Shown in pieces: positions 48,514-58,283 of a stretch of 64,000 bases of DNA. How positions within the stretch are numbered: the stretch's first letter is position 1; the number at the start of each line of letters is the position of its first letter. Below the pieces are notes generated by a model, which worked only from the letters and a program-made list of their open reading frames with translations, ran no database searches and was not told the origin of the DNA. A program made the position numbers and the translations under genes. This DNA comes from Candidatus Phosphoribacter baldrii (GTDB taxonomy: Bacteria; Actinomycetota; Actinomycetes; Actinomycetales; Dermatophilaceae), in assembly GCA_016704565.1 (NCBI GenBank), contig JADIZV010000001.1:1054001-1118000 (forward strand), in the 5' to 3' direction.

Positions 48514-50736
48514 TCACTGGGAGCGCAACACCGACATCCGATGCGCCGCTCTGGTCAAAACGACATAAAGAGTGCGTATGCCGCCAGGAGACTCCCGCAC
48601 GATCTCGTCGGGATCGACGACGACCGTCGCGTCCCACTCCAGACCCTTGGTCGACAACGGGTCCAACACGCGCACTCGCCCCTGGGCCGAGCCGTCCAGC
48701 CCGGCGAGTGCTGCGGCATACCGGCGGGGGGTGATGACCGCGATGGTGCCGTCGACATCCTCCCCGAGTCGCGCCACCTCGGCTGCGACCGCGTCCACCG
48801 CCAACTCCCCGAGACTTCCCTCACGCGGCGGTATGCCGGTCTCCCGCACCGCCTCGGGGATGTCCGCGTCGGGCACCTCGGTGCGCACGACCGCCGCAGC
48901 GTAGTCGAAGATCTCGCGGGCGTTGCGGTAGTTCGTGCCCATGTGGAACAGCCGGTGTTCCTGCCCGCCCCACGCGTCGGCTCGCGCGGTCAACGACTCC
49001 GCCGGGTCGGGCCACGCGCTCTGCGCAGCGTCGCCGACGACGGTCCAGGAGGCATGACGCCCCCGCCGCCCGAGCATTCGCCACTGCATCGGCGACAGAT
49101 CCTGCGCCTCGTCGACCAGGACGTGCGCGTAGTCCGGCGTCCGCTCGATCCGCCCGGCCAGGAGCCGCTCCCGCGGGTCATGGGGGGTGGTCTCGTATGC
49201 CGGCTCCACGAGCTCCGGTCGCAGCGCACCTCCCGTGGCCCCTTCGAGGAGCTCGTCGAGGTTCTCGATCTCATAGAACCCGCGCTCCTCGGCCGGCTGC
49301 TCCTGCACCGGCCCCAATCGCACGGACAACTCGTCGACGAGGGCGACATCGGCGATCGACCACGTTCCGGTCTCCAACGCCGTCAGCAGCGACCTGTGCA
49401 CTGCATCGGTCTCCTCGCGGCTGAGCAGGCCAGCGGCGCAGACGTCCAGCCGCTCGCGGTCGGCCAGCCAGAGCAGCACCTCCCGCGGGTCCACCTGCGG
49501 CCACCACGCCGCCAGGAACGCCTCGACGTCAAGGTGGTCGGCGAACCGCCCGAGGAACTCCTCACGTTCGGGATGCCCCACGGAGCGCAGCGCCGTCTCG
49601 GCCAGGGTGTTTCGCGCTGCATCGACGGCGAGGTTGTGTGGGTGTTGTCGAAGCACGTGGGCCCGGACCCGTTGCAGGACAGCGGAATCCAGGCGCACGG
49701 CATACCCGGCGACAAAGGTGCGCAGCTCGGTGGGGACGCCGTCGGGCAGCCCACGCGCCGCGCGCGCGAGCACCTCACGCATCCGCAGCGAACCCTTGAC
49801 CGCTGCTGCCGCTGGGTCGTCGTGCCGGTCGGTCGACATGGCGTCGACGACGTCGCCGAGCGCGCGCAGCGCGACGCTGTCCTCACCGAGCGAGGGCAGC
49901 ACCCGCTCGATGTATGCCGTGTAGGCCGCCGAGGGCCCGACGACCAGGATCCCGCCACTCTCGTAGCGACGCCGGTCGGCATAGAGCAGGTATGCCGCCC
50001 GGTGCAGGGCCACGACCGTCTTGCCCGTGCCAGGACCGCCGGTGATCTCGGTGACCCCGCGTCCGGGAGCCCGGATCGCCTCGTCCTGGTGGCGTTGGAT
50101 GGTGGCGACGATGTCGCGCATCCGGGCGCCGCGGCTTCTGGTGAGAGCGGCCATCAGGGCGCCGTCGCCGAGCACGACGAGCCCGTCGGGCGGGTCGGGC
50201 ACCATGAGGTCGTCCTCGGCTCCCACCACCACCGGCCCCCGGCAGCGCAGAACGCGGCGGCGCAAGACGCCCATCGGCTCGACCGGTGTGGCCCGGTAGA
50301 AGGGGGCGGCCGCCGGTGCCCGCCAGTCGATGACCAGTGGCTCGTAGTCGTCATCGCGCACCCCGAGCCGCCCGATGTAACGGACCTCGCGCTCGGCCTG
50401 ACCGTCGCCTTCGCCGCCCGCGATCGGGTGATCGAGGTCGAGCCGCCCGAAGACCAGTCCCTCATATTGGGTGTCCAGCGCGTGCTGCCGGCGAGCGGCG
50501 TGGAAGACAAGGGCGTCGCGCTCGAAAAGCCCAGCGACTTCTTCGAGGCGGGCCTCTCCGGTGCGCTCGGTGCGCCCCCGGGCCATGCCCTCGGCCGCCA
50601 CGAGCCGGGCGCGTTGCGAGGCCTTGTCGAGCTCGGTGTAGACGCGGTCGACGTGCGCCTGTTCGATCGCCAACTCAGCCGCGAGGGTGTCGTCTCCCCC
50701 GGGGAGTGCTTGGGGCAGGTCGGGGGCCGTCGTCAT
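48514..50736 (-). CDS. HelR/HelD-like UvrD-family helicase acting on RNA polymerase
   Basis: A 740-residue superfamily 1 ATPase. Walker A is TEITGGPGTGKTVVALHRAAYLLY, Walker B HVLVDEAQDLSPMQWRML, with later motifs VVGDAAQSAWPDP, LDPLSTKGLEWDATVVVDP and YVVLTRAAHRM. A coiled-coil N-terminus (AIEQAHVDRVYTELDKASQRARLVAAEG) and the short-helicase plan match HelD/HelR, which pull stalled RNA polymerase off DNA and can protect against rifamycins. The ATG at 50736 begins the conserved region. No rifamycin-associated element is seen upstream. Confidence 0.85.
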   Translation of the reverse strand: MTTAPDLPQALPGGDDTLAAELAIEQAHVDRVYTELDKASQRARLVAAEGMARGRTERTGEARLEEVAGLFERDALVFHAARRQHALDTQYEGLVFGRLDLDHPIAGGEGDGQAEREVRYIGRLGVRDDDYEPLVIDWRAPAAAPFYRATPVEPMGVLRRRVLRCRGPVVVGAEDDLMVPDPPDGLVVLGDGALMAALTRSRGARMRDIVATIQRHQDEAIRAPGRGVTEITGGPGTGKTVVALHRAAYLLYADRRRYESGGILVVGPSAAYTAYIERVLPSLGEDSVALRALGDVVDAMSTDRHDDPAAAAVKGSLRMREVLARAARGLPDGVPTELRTFVAGYAVRLDSAVLQRVRAHVLRQHPHNLAVDAARNTLAETALRSVGHPEREEFLGRFADHLDVEAFLAAWWPQVDPREVLLWLADRERLDVCAAGLLSREETDAVHRSLLTALETGTWSIADVALVDELSVRLGPVQEQPAEERGFYEIENLDELLEGATGGALRPELVEPAYETTPHDPRERLLAGRIERTPDYAHVLVDEAQDLSPMQWRMLGRRGRHASWTVVGDAAQSAWPDPAESLTARADAWGGQEHRLFHMGTNYRNAREIFDYAAAVVRTEVPDADIPEAVRETGIPPREGSLGELAVDAVAAEVARLGEDVDGTIAVITPRRYAAALAGLDGSAQGRVRVLDPLSTKGLEWDATVVVDPDEIVRESPGGIRTLYVVLTRAAHRMSVLRSQ

Positions 50737-50916
50737 CGGGCACCCGTCCTGGTCACGGCGTCCATCCGGTCGCAGGTTTCCGTCCGGTCGATACGAGCGG
50801 CCGGTCTGCCCGGCCACGGAACGCACAAGTCTAGTGCAGCCCGGGACCTCGCCGAGTCCGACGAATCGGACGAGGTCGGGCGCGCAGCAACCGGGCGCCG
50901 CGGTCCTGGCGGGCCC

Positions 50917-50922
50917 TAGGGT
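50917..50922 (+). promoter_or_regulatory. -10 hexamer of purD (leaderless)
   Basis: TAGGGT ends six bases before the GTG start at 50929, with no Shine-Dalgarno. Just upstream, at about 50852-50879, lies an imperfect palindrome around CCGACGAATCGG, of unknown role. Confidence 0.55.
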
Positions 50923-50928
50923 TGGACC

Positions 50929-52221
50929 GTGAAGGTCCTTGTCATCGGCTCCGGAGCCCGTGAGCACGCCCTCGTCCGTGGCCTCATCGCCGACTCGGAC
51001 GTGTCCGCCGTCGTCGCGGCCCCAGGCAACCCCGGGATCGAGGCCGTGGCCCCGTGCGAGCCGCTCGCCGACGTGTGCGATGCGCAGGCAGTCCTCGAGG
51101 TGGCGGCACGGCATACGGTCGATCTTGTCGTCGTGGGCCCAGAGGCGCCGCTCGTCGCGGGAGTGGGTGACACCTTGCGGGCCGCTGGGTATGCCGTCTA
51201 CGGCCCGTCCGCGGCCGCCGCGCGGCTGGAGGGCAGCAAGTCTTTCGCCAAGGAGGTCATGGCCTGCGCCGGTGTCCCGACCGCACTGGCCCACGTCTGC
51301 ACGACGATGGACGAGGTCGAAGCGGCCCTGGACGCCCTCGGCGCGCCCCACGTGGTCAAGGACGACGGGCTCGCCGCCGGCAAAGGTGTCGTTGTCACCG
51401 ACGACCGTGAGGCCGCGCTGGCCCACGCGCGGGCTTGCCTGGCCAAGCCCGGCGGGCAGCTGGTCGTCGAGGAGTTTCTCGACGGTCCCGAGGTCTCGGT
51501 CTTCTGCATCTGCGACGGCACCGCGGTCCGGGCGCTGGCCCCCGCCCAGGACTTCAAACGGGTCGGTGACGGGGACGCCGGCCCCAACACCGGCGGCATG
51601 GGCGCCTATTCGCCGCTGCCGTGGGCGCCCCCTCACCTGTCCGACTGGGTCATCGAGCACATCGCCCAGCCGACCGTCGACGAGATGCACCGACGCGGGA
51701 CGCCGTTCGTCGGCACGCTCTATGTCGGGCTCGCGATGACCTCGCGCGGCCCGCGGGTGGTCGAGTTCAATGCGCGCTTCGGCGACCCCGACGGGCAGGT
51801 CTCGCTCGCCCGGTTGGTCACCCCCCTCGGCGGCCTGCTGTATGCCGCCGCCACCGGCCACCTCGACGACCTGGACGATCTGCACCACCGGCCCGAAGCA
51901 GCCGTGGTCGTGGTCGTGGCGGCTGAGGGCTATCCGGTGGCTCCGGTGACCGGCGGGGCGATCAACGGGCTGGCCGAGGCGGCGTCGGTGCCGGGGGCTT
52001 GGGTGTTGCACGCCGGGACCCGCCTGGCCCTGGATGGCGAGCTCGTCTCAGCGGGGGGGCGCGTGCTGGACGTCATGGCCATGGGGGCCGGCCTCGCGTC
52101 GGCGAGGGAGACGGCATACCAGGCGGTGTCCTTGGTGCGCCTGGACGGAGCCCACCATCGGTCCGACATCGCACTCGCAGCAGCGCGCGGTGAGATCCAC
52201 ATCCCAGGGAGTGACACATGA
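50929..52221 (+). CDS. purD: Phosphoribosylamine-glycine ligase
   Basis: A 430-residue ATP-grasp enzyme for the second step of purine synthesis. VLVIGSGAREHAL starts the N domain; VVKDDGLAAGKGVVVTDD and LVVEEFLDGPEVSVFCICDG are ATP-grasp strands; AQDFKRVGDGDAGPNTGGMGAYSPLP and VVEFNARFGDPDGQV are diagnostic for PurD. The stop overlaps the purC start by 4 bp. Confidence 0.96.
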   Translation: MKVLVIGSGAREHALVRGLIADSDVSAVVAAPGNPGIEAVAPCEPLADVCDAQAVLEVAARHTVDLVVVGPEAPLVAGVGDTLRAAGYAVYGPSAAAARLEGSKSFAKEVMACAGVPTALAHVCTTMDEVEAALDALGAPHVVKDDGLAAGKGVVVTDDREAALAHARACLAKPGGQLVVEEFLDGPEVSVFCICDGTAVRALAPAQDFKRVGDGDAGPNTGGMGAYSPLPWAPPHLSDWVIEHIAQPTVDEMHRRGTPFVGTLYVGLAMTSRGPRVVEFNARFGDPDGQVSLARLVTPLGGLLYAAATGHLDDLDDLHHRPEAAVVVVVAAEGYPVAPVTGGAINGLAEAASVPGAWVLHAGTRLALDGELVSAGGRVLDVMAMGAGLASARETAYQAVSLVRLDGAHHRSDIALAAARGEIHIPGSDT

Positions 52222-53138
52222 GCGACGCGACGGCCCTCGTGCTGCCCGGCTACGAGCACGTCTACTCGGGGAAGGTCCGCGACCTCTACGCCCCGCTTGA
52301 CCCCGTCTCGGGGCAGCCGCGCACCGACCAGGTGCTGTTGGTGGCCTCCGACCGGATCTCGGCGTTCGACTACGTGCTCGACACGCCGATCCCCGACAAG
52401 GGGAAGGTGCTCACCCAACTGTCGCTGTGGTGGTTCGACCGGTTGGACGGGGTGGAGAACCACGTCGTGTCGACCGACGTGCCTGCCGCGGTGGCGGGGC
52501 GTGCGGTGCTCGTGCGACGCCTGGAAATGATCCCGGTCGAGTGCATCGCCCGGGCCTATCTCACCGGGAGCGGCCTGGCGGAGTATCGCCGTGCCGGCTC
52601 GGTCTCGGGAGTGCCCCTGCCGGCGGGCCTGGACGACGGTTCCCGCCTGCCGGTCCCGATCTTCACCCCGACGACCAAAGCCCCCATCGGCGAGCACGAC
52701 GAGCCGATGACGATCGAGCAGGTCCAGCATGTCGTGGGCACTCAGGTGGCGGCCCGCATCGACGTCTTGGCCCGGCGAATCCTGGCTCGTGGCAACGAGA
52801 TTGCGTCGGCCAACGGCATCATCATCGCGGACACCAAGGTCGAGTTCGGCATCGACCGGACCCGGGAGGATCACACTGGCGGACCGCTCATCGTCCTGGC
52901 CGACGAGGTGCTGACCCCCGACTCGTCGCGGTTCTGGCCGGCCGACCAGTGGCAGCCGGGCCGGTCACAACCGTCTTTCGACAAGCAGTATGTCCGCGAC
53001 TGGCTCACCTCACCGGCCAGCGGCTGGGGCCGGGCTTCGGGCGAGGCTCCGCCGCCGCTGCCGGACGAGGTCGTCGAGGCAACCCGCGCCCGCTATGTGG
53101 AGGCCTACGAACGGATCACCGGCCGCACGCTGCCGTGA
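52218..53138 (+). CDS. purC: SAICAR synthase
   Basis: A 306-residue phosphoribosylaminoimidazole-succinocarboxamide synthase. Markers: YSGKVRDLYAP (start of the ATP site), VASDRISAFDYVLDTPIPDKGKVLTQLS, PVECIARAYLTGSGLAEYR, and VLTPDSSRFWPADQW near the C-terminus. It makes SAICAR from CAIR and aspartate. It is coupled to purD through an ATGA overlap. Confidence 0.96.
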   Translation: MSDATALVLPGYEHVYSGKVRDLYAPLDPVSGQPRTDQVLLVASDRISAFDYVLDTPIPDKGKVLTQLSLWWFDRLDGVENHVVSTDVPAAVAGRAVLVRRLEMIPVECIARAYLTGSGLAEYRRAGSVSGVPLPAGLDDGSRLPVPIFTPTTKAPIGEHDEPMTIEQVQHVVGTQVAARIDVLARRILARGNEIASANGIIIADTKVEFGIDRTREDHTGGPLIVLADEVLTPDSSRFWPADQWQPGRSQPSFDKQYVRDWLTSPASGWGRASGEAPPPLPDEVVEATRARYVEAYERITGRTLP

Positions 53139-53175
53139 ACCCGACTGACCACGACGAACGAACAGGGGAACGACG

Positions 53176-53799
53176 ATGACGCAACAGCCACCTCAGCCAG
53201 GCACCAGTGCGACTCCCGTGCGGTTCAAGGTCCGCCAACGCCTCACCCTCATGGTCAACCGCTATGAGATCCACGGGGTCGACGACGCTGGAGTCGAGAC
53301 CCAGTTGTGGGCCCTCGCCGAGCAGAAGCGCCTGGCGTTCAAGGAGCAAGTGACCTTCTACGCCGACGCAGAGAAGACCCGCCCGGTCTTCGGCTTCAAG
53401 GCGCGCAGCCTCATGGACCTCGGGGCGACCTACGACGTGACCGATGCCGACGGCCGGCCGATCGGGTGGTTCAAGAAGGAGTTCGCCCGGTCTCTGGCGC
53501 GCTCGACCTGGCTCCTTGGCTCTCCGACCATTCAAGCGACGGGCACCGAGCGCAATGCGAAGGTTGCCGTCCTGCGCCGGGTCTGGGAGTTCATCCCCAT
53601 CGTGGGTGAGATCCCGGTGCCGTTCCTCTTCCACTTCGACTTCGTCACCGAGGACGGCCAGAACGTCATGTCCAGCGTCAAGCGCCCCTCGCTGAAGGAC
53701 GTCTACGAGATCACCGTGTCGCCGACGTCCTCGGGGGTGCTCGAATGGCGGGTCGCCGCCGCGATGGCGGTCGCGCTCGACGCCCTCCAGTCCCGCTGA
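53176..53799 (+). CDS. LURP-one-related/tubby-like family protein
   Basis: A 207-residue beta-barrel-type protein: RFKVRQRLTLMVNRYEIHG, VTFYADAEKTRPVFGFKARSLMDLGATYDVTDADGRPIGWFKKEFARSLARSTWLL. This is the pattern of the LURP-one/scramblase-like (tubby C-terminal) fold. Bacterial members are soluble with unknown roles. It follows purC by 37 bp with GGGGAACG before the ATG and is probably co-transcribed. Confidence 0.8.
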   Translation: MTQQPPQPGTSATPVRFKVRQRLTLMVNRYEIHGVDDAGVETQLWALAEQKRLAFKEQVTFYADAEKTRPVFGFKARSLMDLGATYDVTDADGRPIGWFKKEFARSLARSTWLLGSPTIQATGTERNAKVAVLRRVWEFIPIVGEIPVPFLFHFDFVTEDGQNVMSSVKRPSLKDVYEITVSPTSSGVLEWRVAAAMAVALDALQSR

Positions 53800-53832
53800 C
53801 CCCGAGTCCCCGACTGGGTGTATGCCGTCCGC

Positions 53833-55026
53833 TCAGGCGTCGTAGGTTGTCGTGCCGTCCACACGGGGGACGGGGTGCCACTGGCCGTCAGCTGCCGAAG
53901 CCACCGCGGCGTCCGCGGCTGCCGCGGCCGCCCACCCGTCCGACGCCGACGGTGCCAGCTGCGCTTGGGTGTGCACCGACCGCAGGAACAACTGTGCTTC
54001 GACGACCTTGAGATCGTCGAACCCCATCGGCACGCCCGGACCGGGTTGGAACCGCGCGAAGTCGCCGTGCCGTGGGCCGGCGAGCGCAGTGGTGTAGCCG
54101 TGCTCCGGCCCGTTGCCGGTGGTGCTCACCAGGCAGGTCTGCAGCTCGTTGAGCTTCTCGAAGTTCCACCGGATCGACCCGGCCGTCCCGTAGACCTCGA
54201 TGACGTATTCGGAACGCGGGCCGATCGAGACCCGCGAGGACTCCAGCGTGCCGACCACCCCGTTGTCGAACCGGGCGAGGATGCCGACGTAGTCCTCGTT
54301 CTCAACGGGGCCGCGCTCGTCGCCGATCTCGAAGCCACCATGACCGACGCCAACCTTCGTCGGAATGGGCCGCTCCTCGATGAACGTCGAGCTGAGCGCG
54401 GTCACCGACGCGATCCTTCCGACGAGGAACTGCGCGAGATCCATGCCGTGTGACATGAGGTCCCCGACGACGCCGGACCCGGCCCGGGCCCGGTCGTAGC
54501 GCCACGTCAACGGTCCATCATGCGCCGAGGCGTAGTCGGCGATGAGCCAGACGCGGATGTTGGTCACCCGGCCCAGGGCACCGTCGCGGATGAGTTGGCG
54601 GGCCCGCGCGACGGCCGGAGCATGCCGGTAGTTGAACCCGACCGAGGTGACGACACCGGCGGCTGCTGCCGCGCGGGCGATCTGCGCGCTCTCGTCCGCG
54701 CTGACCCCCATCGGCTTCTCGATCCAGAACGGTTTGCCGGCGGCCGCTGCCGCCAGCGCGATCTCCTTGTGCAGGAAGTTCGGCGAGCAGATGGACACCA
54801 CGTCGACCTCGGGGTCGGCCAGCAGGTCGCGGTAGTCAGCGCTGGTGCGGACGAAACCCAGCTGGGTGGCGGCATACTCGCGCGCCTCGGGCACTGGGTC
54901 CGCGGCGTGGACGAGGCGGGTGCGGACCCCGAGGTCGGGGTAACGCATCGGGGCTGCGAGGTAGGAGGTCGAATGCAGGCGACCCATCCACCCCATGCTG
55001 ATGACGCCGATTCCTAGGTCACGCAC
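53833..55026 (-). CDS. Gfo/Idh/MocA-family oxidoreductase
   Basis: A 397-residue NAD(P)-dependent sugar or polyol dehydrogenase. Rossmann start is LGIGVISMGWMGRLHS, then VDVVSICSPNFLHKEIALAAAAAGKPFWIEKPMGVSADESA with the catalytic Lys in EKP, and DLMSHGMDLAQFLVG with the His. The GTG start is at 55026. It lies 14 bp after iolD on the same strand, so it probably acts on inositol isomers (scyllo- or D-chiro-inositol) or their keto forms; the exact substrate is open. Confidence 0.85.
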   Translation of the reverse strand: MRDLGIGVISMGWMGRLHSTSYLAAPMRYPDLGVRTRLVHAADPVPEAREYAATQLGFVRTSADYRDLLADPEVDVVSICSPNFLHKEIALAAAAAGKPFWIEKPMGVSADESAQIARAAAAAGVVTSVGFNYRHAPAVARARQLIRDGALGRVTNIRVWLIADYASAHDGPLTWRYDRARAGSGVVGDLMSHGMDLAQFLVGRIASVTALSSTFIEERPIPTKVGVGHGGFEIGDERGPVENEDYVGILARFDNGVVGTLESSRVSIGPRSEYVIEVYGTAGSIRWNFEKLNELQTCLVSTTGNGPEHGYTTALAGPRHGDFARFQPGPGVPMGFDDLKVVEAQLFLRSVHTQAQLAPSASDGWAAAAAADAAVASAADGQWHPVPRVDGTTTYDA

Positions 55027-55040
55027 GAGGTTCGTTTCCC

Positions 55041-56939
55041 TTACAAGTAGTGACGCTGTGCGGTCTTCTCACGGACATACTCGGCGTATGCCGTCTGCGT
55101 GCTCTCAAGGGCACTCACCTGCGACACGGGGACGTCCCACCACGCGGAGCCGGGTGGGTTCGGGCCGTAGAGATCGGTCTCGATGTAGAGCACGGTCGTG
55201 TGGTCGGACGCGGCGGCCGTGGCGTAGTTGGCCCGGAAGTCCGCGATCGTCGCGCACCGCAGGACGTCCGCGCCCCAACTGGCCGCGTTGGCGGCCAGGT
55301 CGAAGGGCACGTTCTCCCCGTCCAATCGACCCGAGGTGCGGCTTCGCATCCGGTACTGCGTCCCGAAGCGCTGCGAGCCGCGCGACTCCGACAGCCCGCC
55401 GATCGAGGCGAACCCGTGGTTCTGCAGGAGGACGATGATGACCTTGACGCCCTCGGACACGATCGTCGCGATCTCCTGAGGGAGCATCTGGTAGGTGCCG
55501 TCGCCGACGATGGCGACGACCTCGTGCCCGTCGCCCAGGGCGAGCTTGGCCCCGAAGGCTGCGGGGATCTCGTAGCCCATACAGGAATAGGCGTACTCCA
55601 CGTGATACTGCACGGGAGTCGTTGCCCGCCAAAGACATTGGAGATCGCCAGGCATCGAGCCCGCGGCATTGATGACGACGTCCTCTGGCCGCATGAGCTC
55701 GTTGAGGGCGCCGAATACTTCGGTCTGGGCCGGTAAGGGAGTCTGGTCCCGGTGGTAGCACTCGTCGACCACGCGCTGCCACGCGGCATCCAGGTCCACC
55801 GCCTCCTGCCGGTATGCTGCGTCGACCTCCCACCCGTGCAGGGCGACGGTGAGGGCGACGAGGGCCTCCTGAGCGTCAGCGACGAGCATCGTCGCGCAGT
55901 GCTTGGCTGCGTCGAAACCGAGAGTGTTGACGTTGACGAACTGGACGTCGGGGTTCGCGAAGATCGTGTGGCTGGCCGTGGTGAAGTCGGAGTAGCGAGT
56001 CCCGATGCCGATGACGACATCCGCTTGCCGGGCAAGGGTGTTCGCGGCAGACGTGCCGGTCGATCCGACGCCACCGACGGCGCTCGGGTGGTCCCAGTTG
56101 ATCGCTCCCTTGCCGGCGTGGGTGTCGGCGACGGGGATGCCGGTCGCGGTGGCGAAGGCCCGCAGCTGATCGGAGGCACCGGCATACACGACGCCGCCTC
56201 CGGCCACGATGAGGGGACGTTTCGCGGCCCGGATGACCTCGACGGCGCGGGCGAGCGCGGCATTCTCGGGGGCAGGCCGACCGACGTGCCAGACCCGCTT
56301 GCGAAACAGCGCAATGGGCCAGTCGAAGGCCTCCGCCTGGACGTCCTGCGGGAGGCAGATGGTGACGGCGCCGGTGTCGGCAGGGTCGGTAAGGACCCGC
56401 ATCGCGCCGAGCAACGACGGGATGAGCTGCTCGGGCCGGTTGATCCGGTCGAAGAACCGGGAGACCGGGCGGAACGCGTCATTGACCGAGACGTCGAGAG
56501 TGCCGGGGTCCTCAAGCTGCTGGAGCACCGGATCCGGGTAGCGCGTGGCGAACTGGTCCGACGGAAGGAGCAGGACGGGGATCCGGTTGGTCGTTGCCAG
56601 CGCAGCGCCGGTGACCATGTTGGTGGCACCCGGACCGATCGAGGTCGTGACGGCCATGGTCTGGAGCCGGTTCTTCGTGCGGGCGAAAGCCGTCGCGGCG
56701 TGGACCGCTCCTTGCTCGTTGCGGACCAGCAGGTAGGGCAGCCGCTCACCCACCTCACCGGCCTCGGCCGCGGTCTGGTCCTGCAGCAGCGCTTGGCCGA
56801 CGCCAGCGACGTTGCCGTGGCCGAAGATGCCGAACATCCCTGTCACGAGCCGCTGTTCGACGCCATCGCGTTCGGAGTGCTGGTTGGCGAGGAACCGCAC
56901 CAGCGCTTGGGCCACCGTCAGCCGCACCGTCTCGGTCAT
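55041..56939 (-). CDS. iolD: 3D-(3,5/4)-trihydroxycyclohexane-1,2-dione hydrolase
   Basis: A 632-residue thiamine-diphosphate enzyme that opens the ring in myo-inositol breakdown, giving 5-deoxy-glucuronate. ThDP and Mg sites: RNEQGAVHAATAFARTKNR (Glu) and VVAIVGDGTYQMLPQEIATIVSEGVKVIIVLLQNHGFASIGGLSES (GDGxxN-type motif). Length and the AINWDHPSAVGGVGSTG segment fit IolD rather than acetolactate synthase. AGAAGGAC precedes the ATG at 56939. Confidence 0.94.
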   Translation of the reverse strand: MTETVRLTVAQALVRFLANQHSERDGVEQRLVTGMFGIFGHGNVAGVGQALLQDQTAAEAGEVGERLPYLLVRNEQGAVHAATAFARTKNRLQTMAVTTSIGPGATNMVTGAALATTNRIPVLLLPSDQFATRYPDPVLQQLEDPGTLDVSVNDAFRPVSRFFDRINRPEQLIPSLLGAMRVLTDPADTGAVTICLPQDVQAEAFDWPIALFRKRVWHVGRPAPENAALARAVEVIRAAKRPLIVAGGGVVYAGASDQLRAFATATGIPVADTHAGKGAINWDHPSAVGGVGSTGTSAANTLARQADVVIGIGTRYSDFTTASHTIFANPDVQFVNVNTLGFDAAKHCATMLVADAQEALVALTVALHGWEVDAAYRQEAVDLDAAWQRVVDECYHRDQTPLPAQTEVFGALNELMRPEDVVINAAGSMPGDLQCLWRATTPVQYHVEYAYSCMGYEIPAAFGAKLALGDGHEVVAIVGDGTYQMLPQEIATIVSEGVKVIIVLLQNHGFASIGGLSESRGSQRFGTQYRMRSRTSGRLDGENVPFDLAANAASWGADVLRCATIADFRANYATAAASDHTTVLYIETDLYGPNPPGSAWWDVPVSQVSALESTQTAYAEYVREKTAQRHYL

Positions 56940-57015
56940 GTCGTCGTCCTTCTCGCGAGTAGCTGCTGGTTGTCGAGGTGGTTGCCTGATTCGGAGGGTA
57001 TGCCGTCCGCTCGCC

Positions 57016-58086
57016 TCACGGGGCGGGGAGCAGGACGTCTCGCACGAGACGGTCGAGCTCCTCGTCGGCACCGAGGAACTGGCGCAAGGTCTTGCGGGTC
57101 GCTCCGAACGCGTCGAACTCGTCGGTCGTCATGCCGTCGGGCTCGTAGGCTCGGCGGAAGTCCGGGATCTGGTGCAAGGCATCAAGGATGGTCGGGTCGA
57201 CCGGGATGTCCATCCGAGGGGCTGGGTCGTGTCCGCTGGCCTGGAACTTCTCCTGCCAGCCGAAAGGCGGCGAGATGACGACGTCGCCGCCGATGAACTC
57301 GCTCCACTGCAGCTGGTTACGGAACGCGGCGGACAGCAGGCGCGAACGGAAGCCCCGCTCCTGGAAGATCGCGTAGGCCCGTTTGAAGGCGGCCACCCCG
57401 GCCCACTCCAGATAGGCCGGTTCGATGTCAATGCCATCGCGCTTGACGACCTCCTTGAGCCAGTCGTCGAGGCGACCGACCATGATCGTGACGACCGGGC
57501 CCATGGTGGAGATGTCGTGACCGGCGGCCTCGCGAGCGGCCAAGCCGCGTTCGATGGCCTCGGCGGCAGCGACCGCTTGGGGGACTGTGAACGACACGGT
57601 GACGTTCATGCTGACGCCGCGAGCCGTGGCGTCCTCGATGGCGGCAATTCCCTTGCGGGTGGCTGGGATCTTGACGATGACGTTGGGCGCGACCTGGGCG
57701 AACCGCTCGGCCTGGTCGGCCAGCGCCTTCGCATCGCGATAGAGGCGCGGGTCGGTCTGCATCGACAGGCGGCCGTTGTGTCCGTGGTGCTGGGCGAACG
57801 CCGGTTCAAGCAGCCGGGCAGCCTCGATAGAGATCTCCTCGACGACCTGCCAACCGATCTGCGACTCCGATGCGGTCGGGCGCTCGGCCGCGATCTCGCG
57901 CATACGATCCGACCATCGAGGGAGGTCCGCCTTGACGCAGGTGACCGCGATGACCGGGTTGCATGTGGCGCCCACGGCCCCCCATTCGATGGACTGGGCA
58001 AGCTCCCGAGGGTCGGCCGAGTCGTTCCACAGGACGGTGGGCGTCGTCTGGGTCATCGTCAGTAGTGGCGATGCGGTGCCTGACAT
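57016..58086 (-). CDS. Transaldolase-family protein of the inositol locus
   Basis: A 356-residue TIM-barrel of the transaldolase family. VGATCNPVIAVTCVKADL is the substrate start, and the Schiff-base Lys is in NVIVKIPATRKGIAAIEDA. TVSFTVPQAVAAAEAIERGLAAR follows, as in transaldolases. It is not the housekeeping enzyme, judging by its place. It may act on a ketose made from inositol. GGAGGAACC precedes the ATG at 58086, and a regulated promoter lies upstream (58177-58221). Confidence 0.83.
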   Translation of the reverse strand: MSGTASPLLTMTQTTPTVLWNDSADPRELAQSIEWGAVGATCNPVIAVTCVKADLPRWSDRMREIAAERPTASESQIGWQVVEEISIEAARLLEPAFAQHHGHNGRLSMQTDPRLYRDAKALADQAERFAQVAPNVIVKIPATRKGIAAIEDATARGVSMNVTVSFTVPQAVAAAEAIERGLAAREAAGHDISTMGPVVTIMVGRLDDWLKEVVKRDGIDIEPAYLEWAGVAAFKRAYAIFQERGFRSRLLSAAFRNQLQWSEFIGGDVVISPPFGWQEKFQASGHDPAPRMDIPVDPTILDALHQIPDFRRAYEPDGMTTDEFDAFGATRKTLRQFLGADEELDRLVRDVLLPAP

Positions 58087-58176
58087 GGTTCCTCCGGGGC
58101 GGTCGGCGCGGCTGGTCGCCGGGACAGCGGTGTCGCGGCCGTTGATCGTGGTGTCAAACGGGAGTGGTAGGTCGAG

Positions 58177-58221
58177 AGTAGTCCTGACCGACCCTGCCGT
58201 GTCAATATGTTGTCCTAACAT
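58177..58221 (-). promoter_or_regulatory. Promoter and GntR operator A of the transaldolase-iolD-idh operon
   Basis: Read on the minus strand, TTGACA (58205-58200) and ACTACT (58182-58177) are 17 bp apart. TTGTCCTAACAT (plus-strand 58210-58221) lies 4 bp beyond the -35, inside the inverted repeat ATGTT-N5-AACAT (58208-58222). It is the first of three TGTCCTRACA sites at this locus. Confidence 0.75.
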
Positions 58222-58283
58222 TATGGCAAAGACGTGGGGCATGCCGCACGCTCAGCTAGCCGGGCGGGATACCGCCGCGTCGG

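Noticed and set aside
50737..52011. N-terminal extension of the HelR-like protein
   Set aside because: It lies antisense to purD and has no family similarity; the conserved helicase start is at 50736.
55752..57278. 500-codon plus-strand frame opposite iolD
   Set aside because: The minus strand encodes a full thiamine-diphosphate enzyme; the opposite frame is Gly/Arg/Asp-rich shadow sequence.
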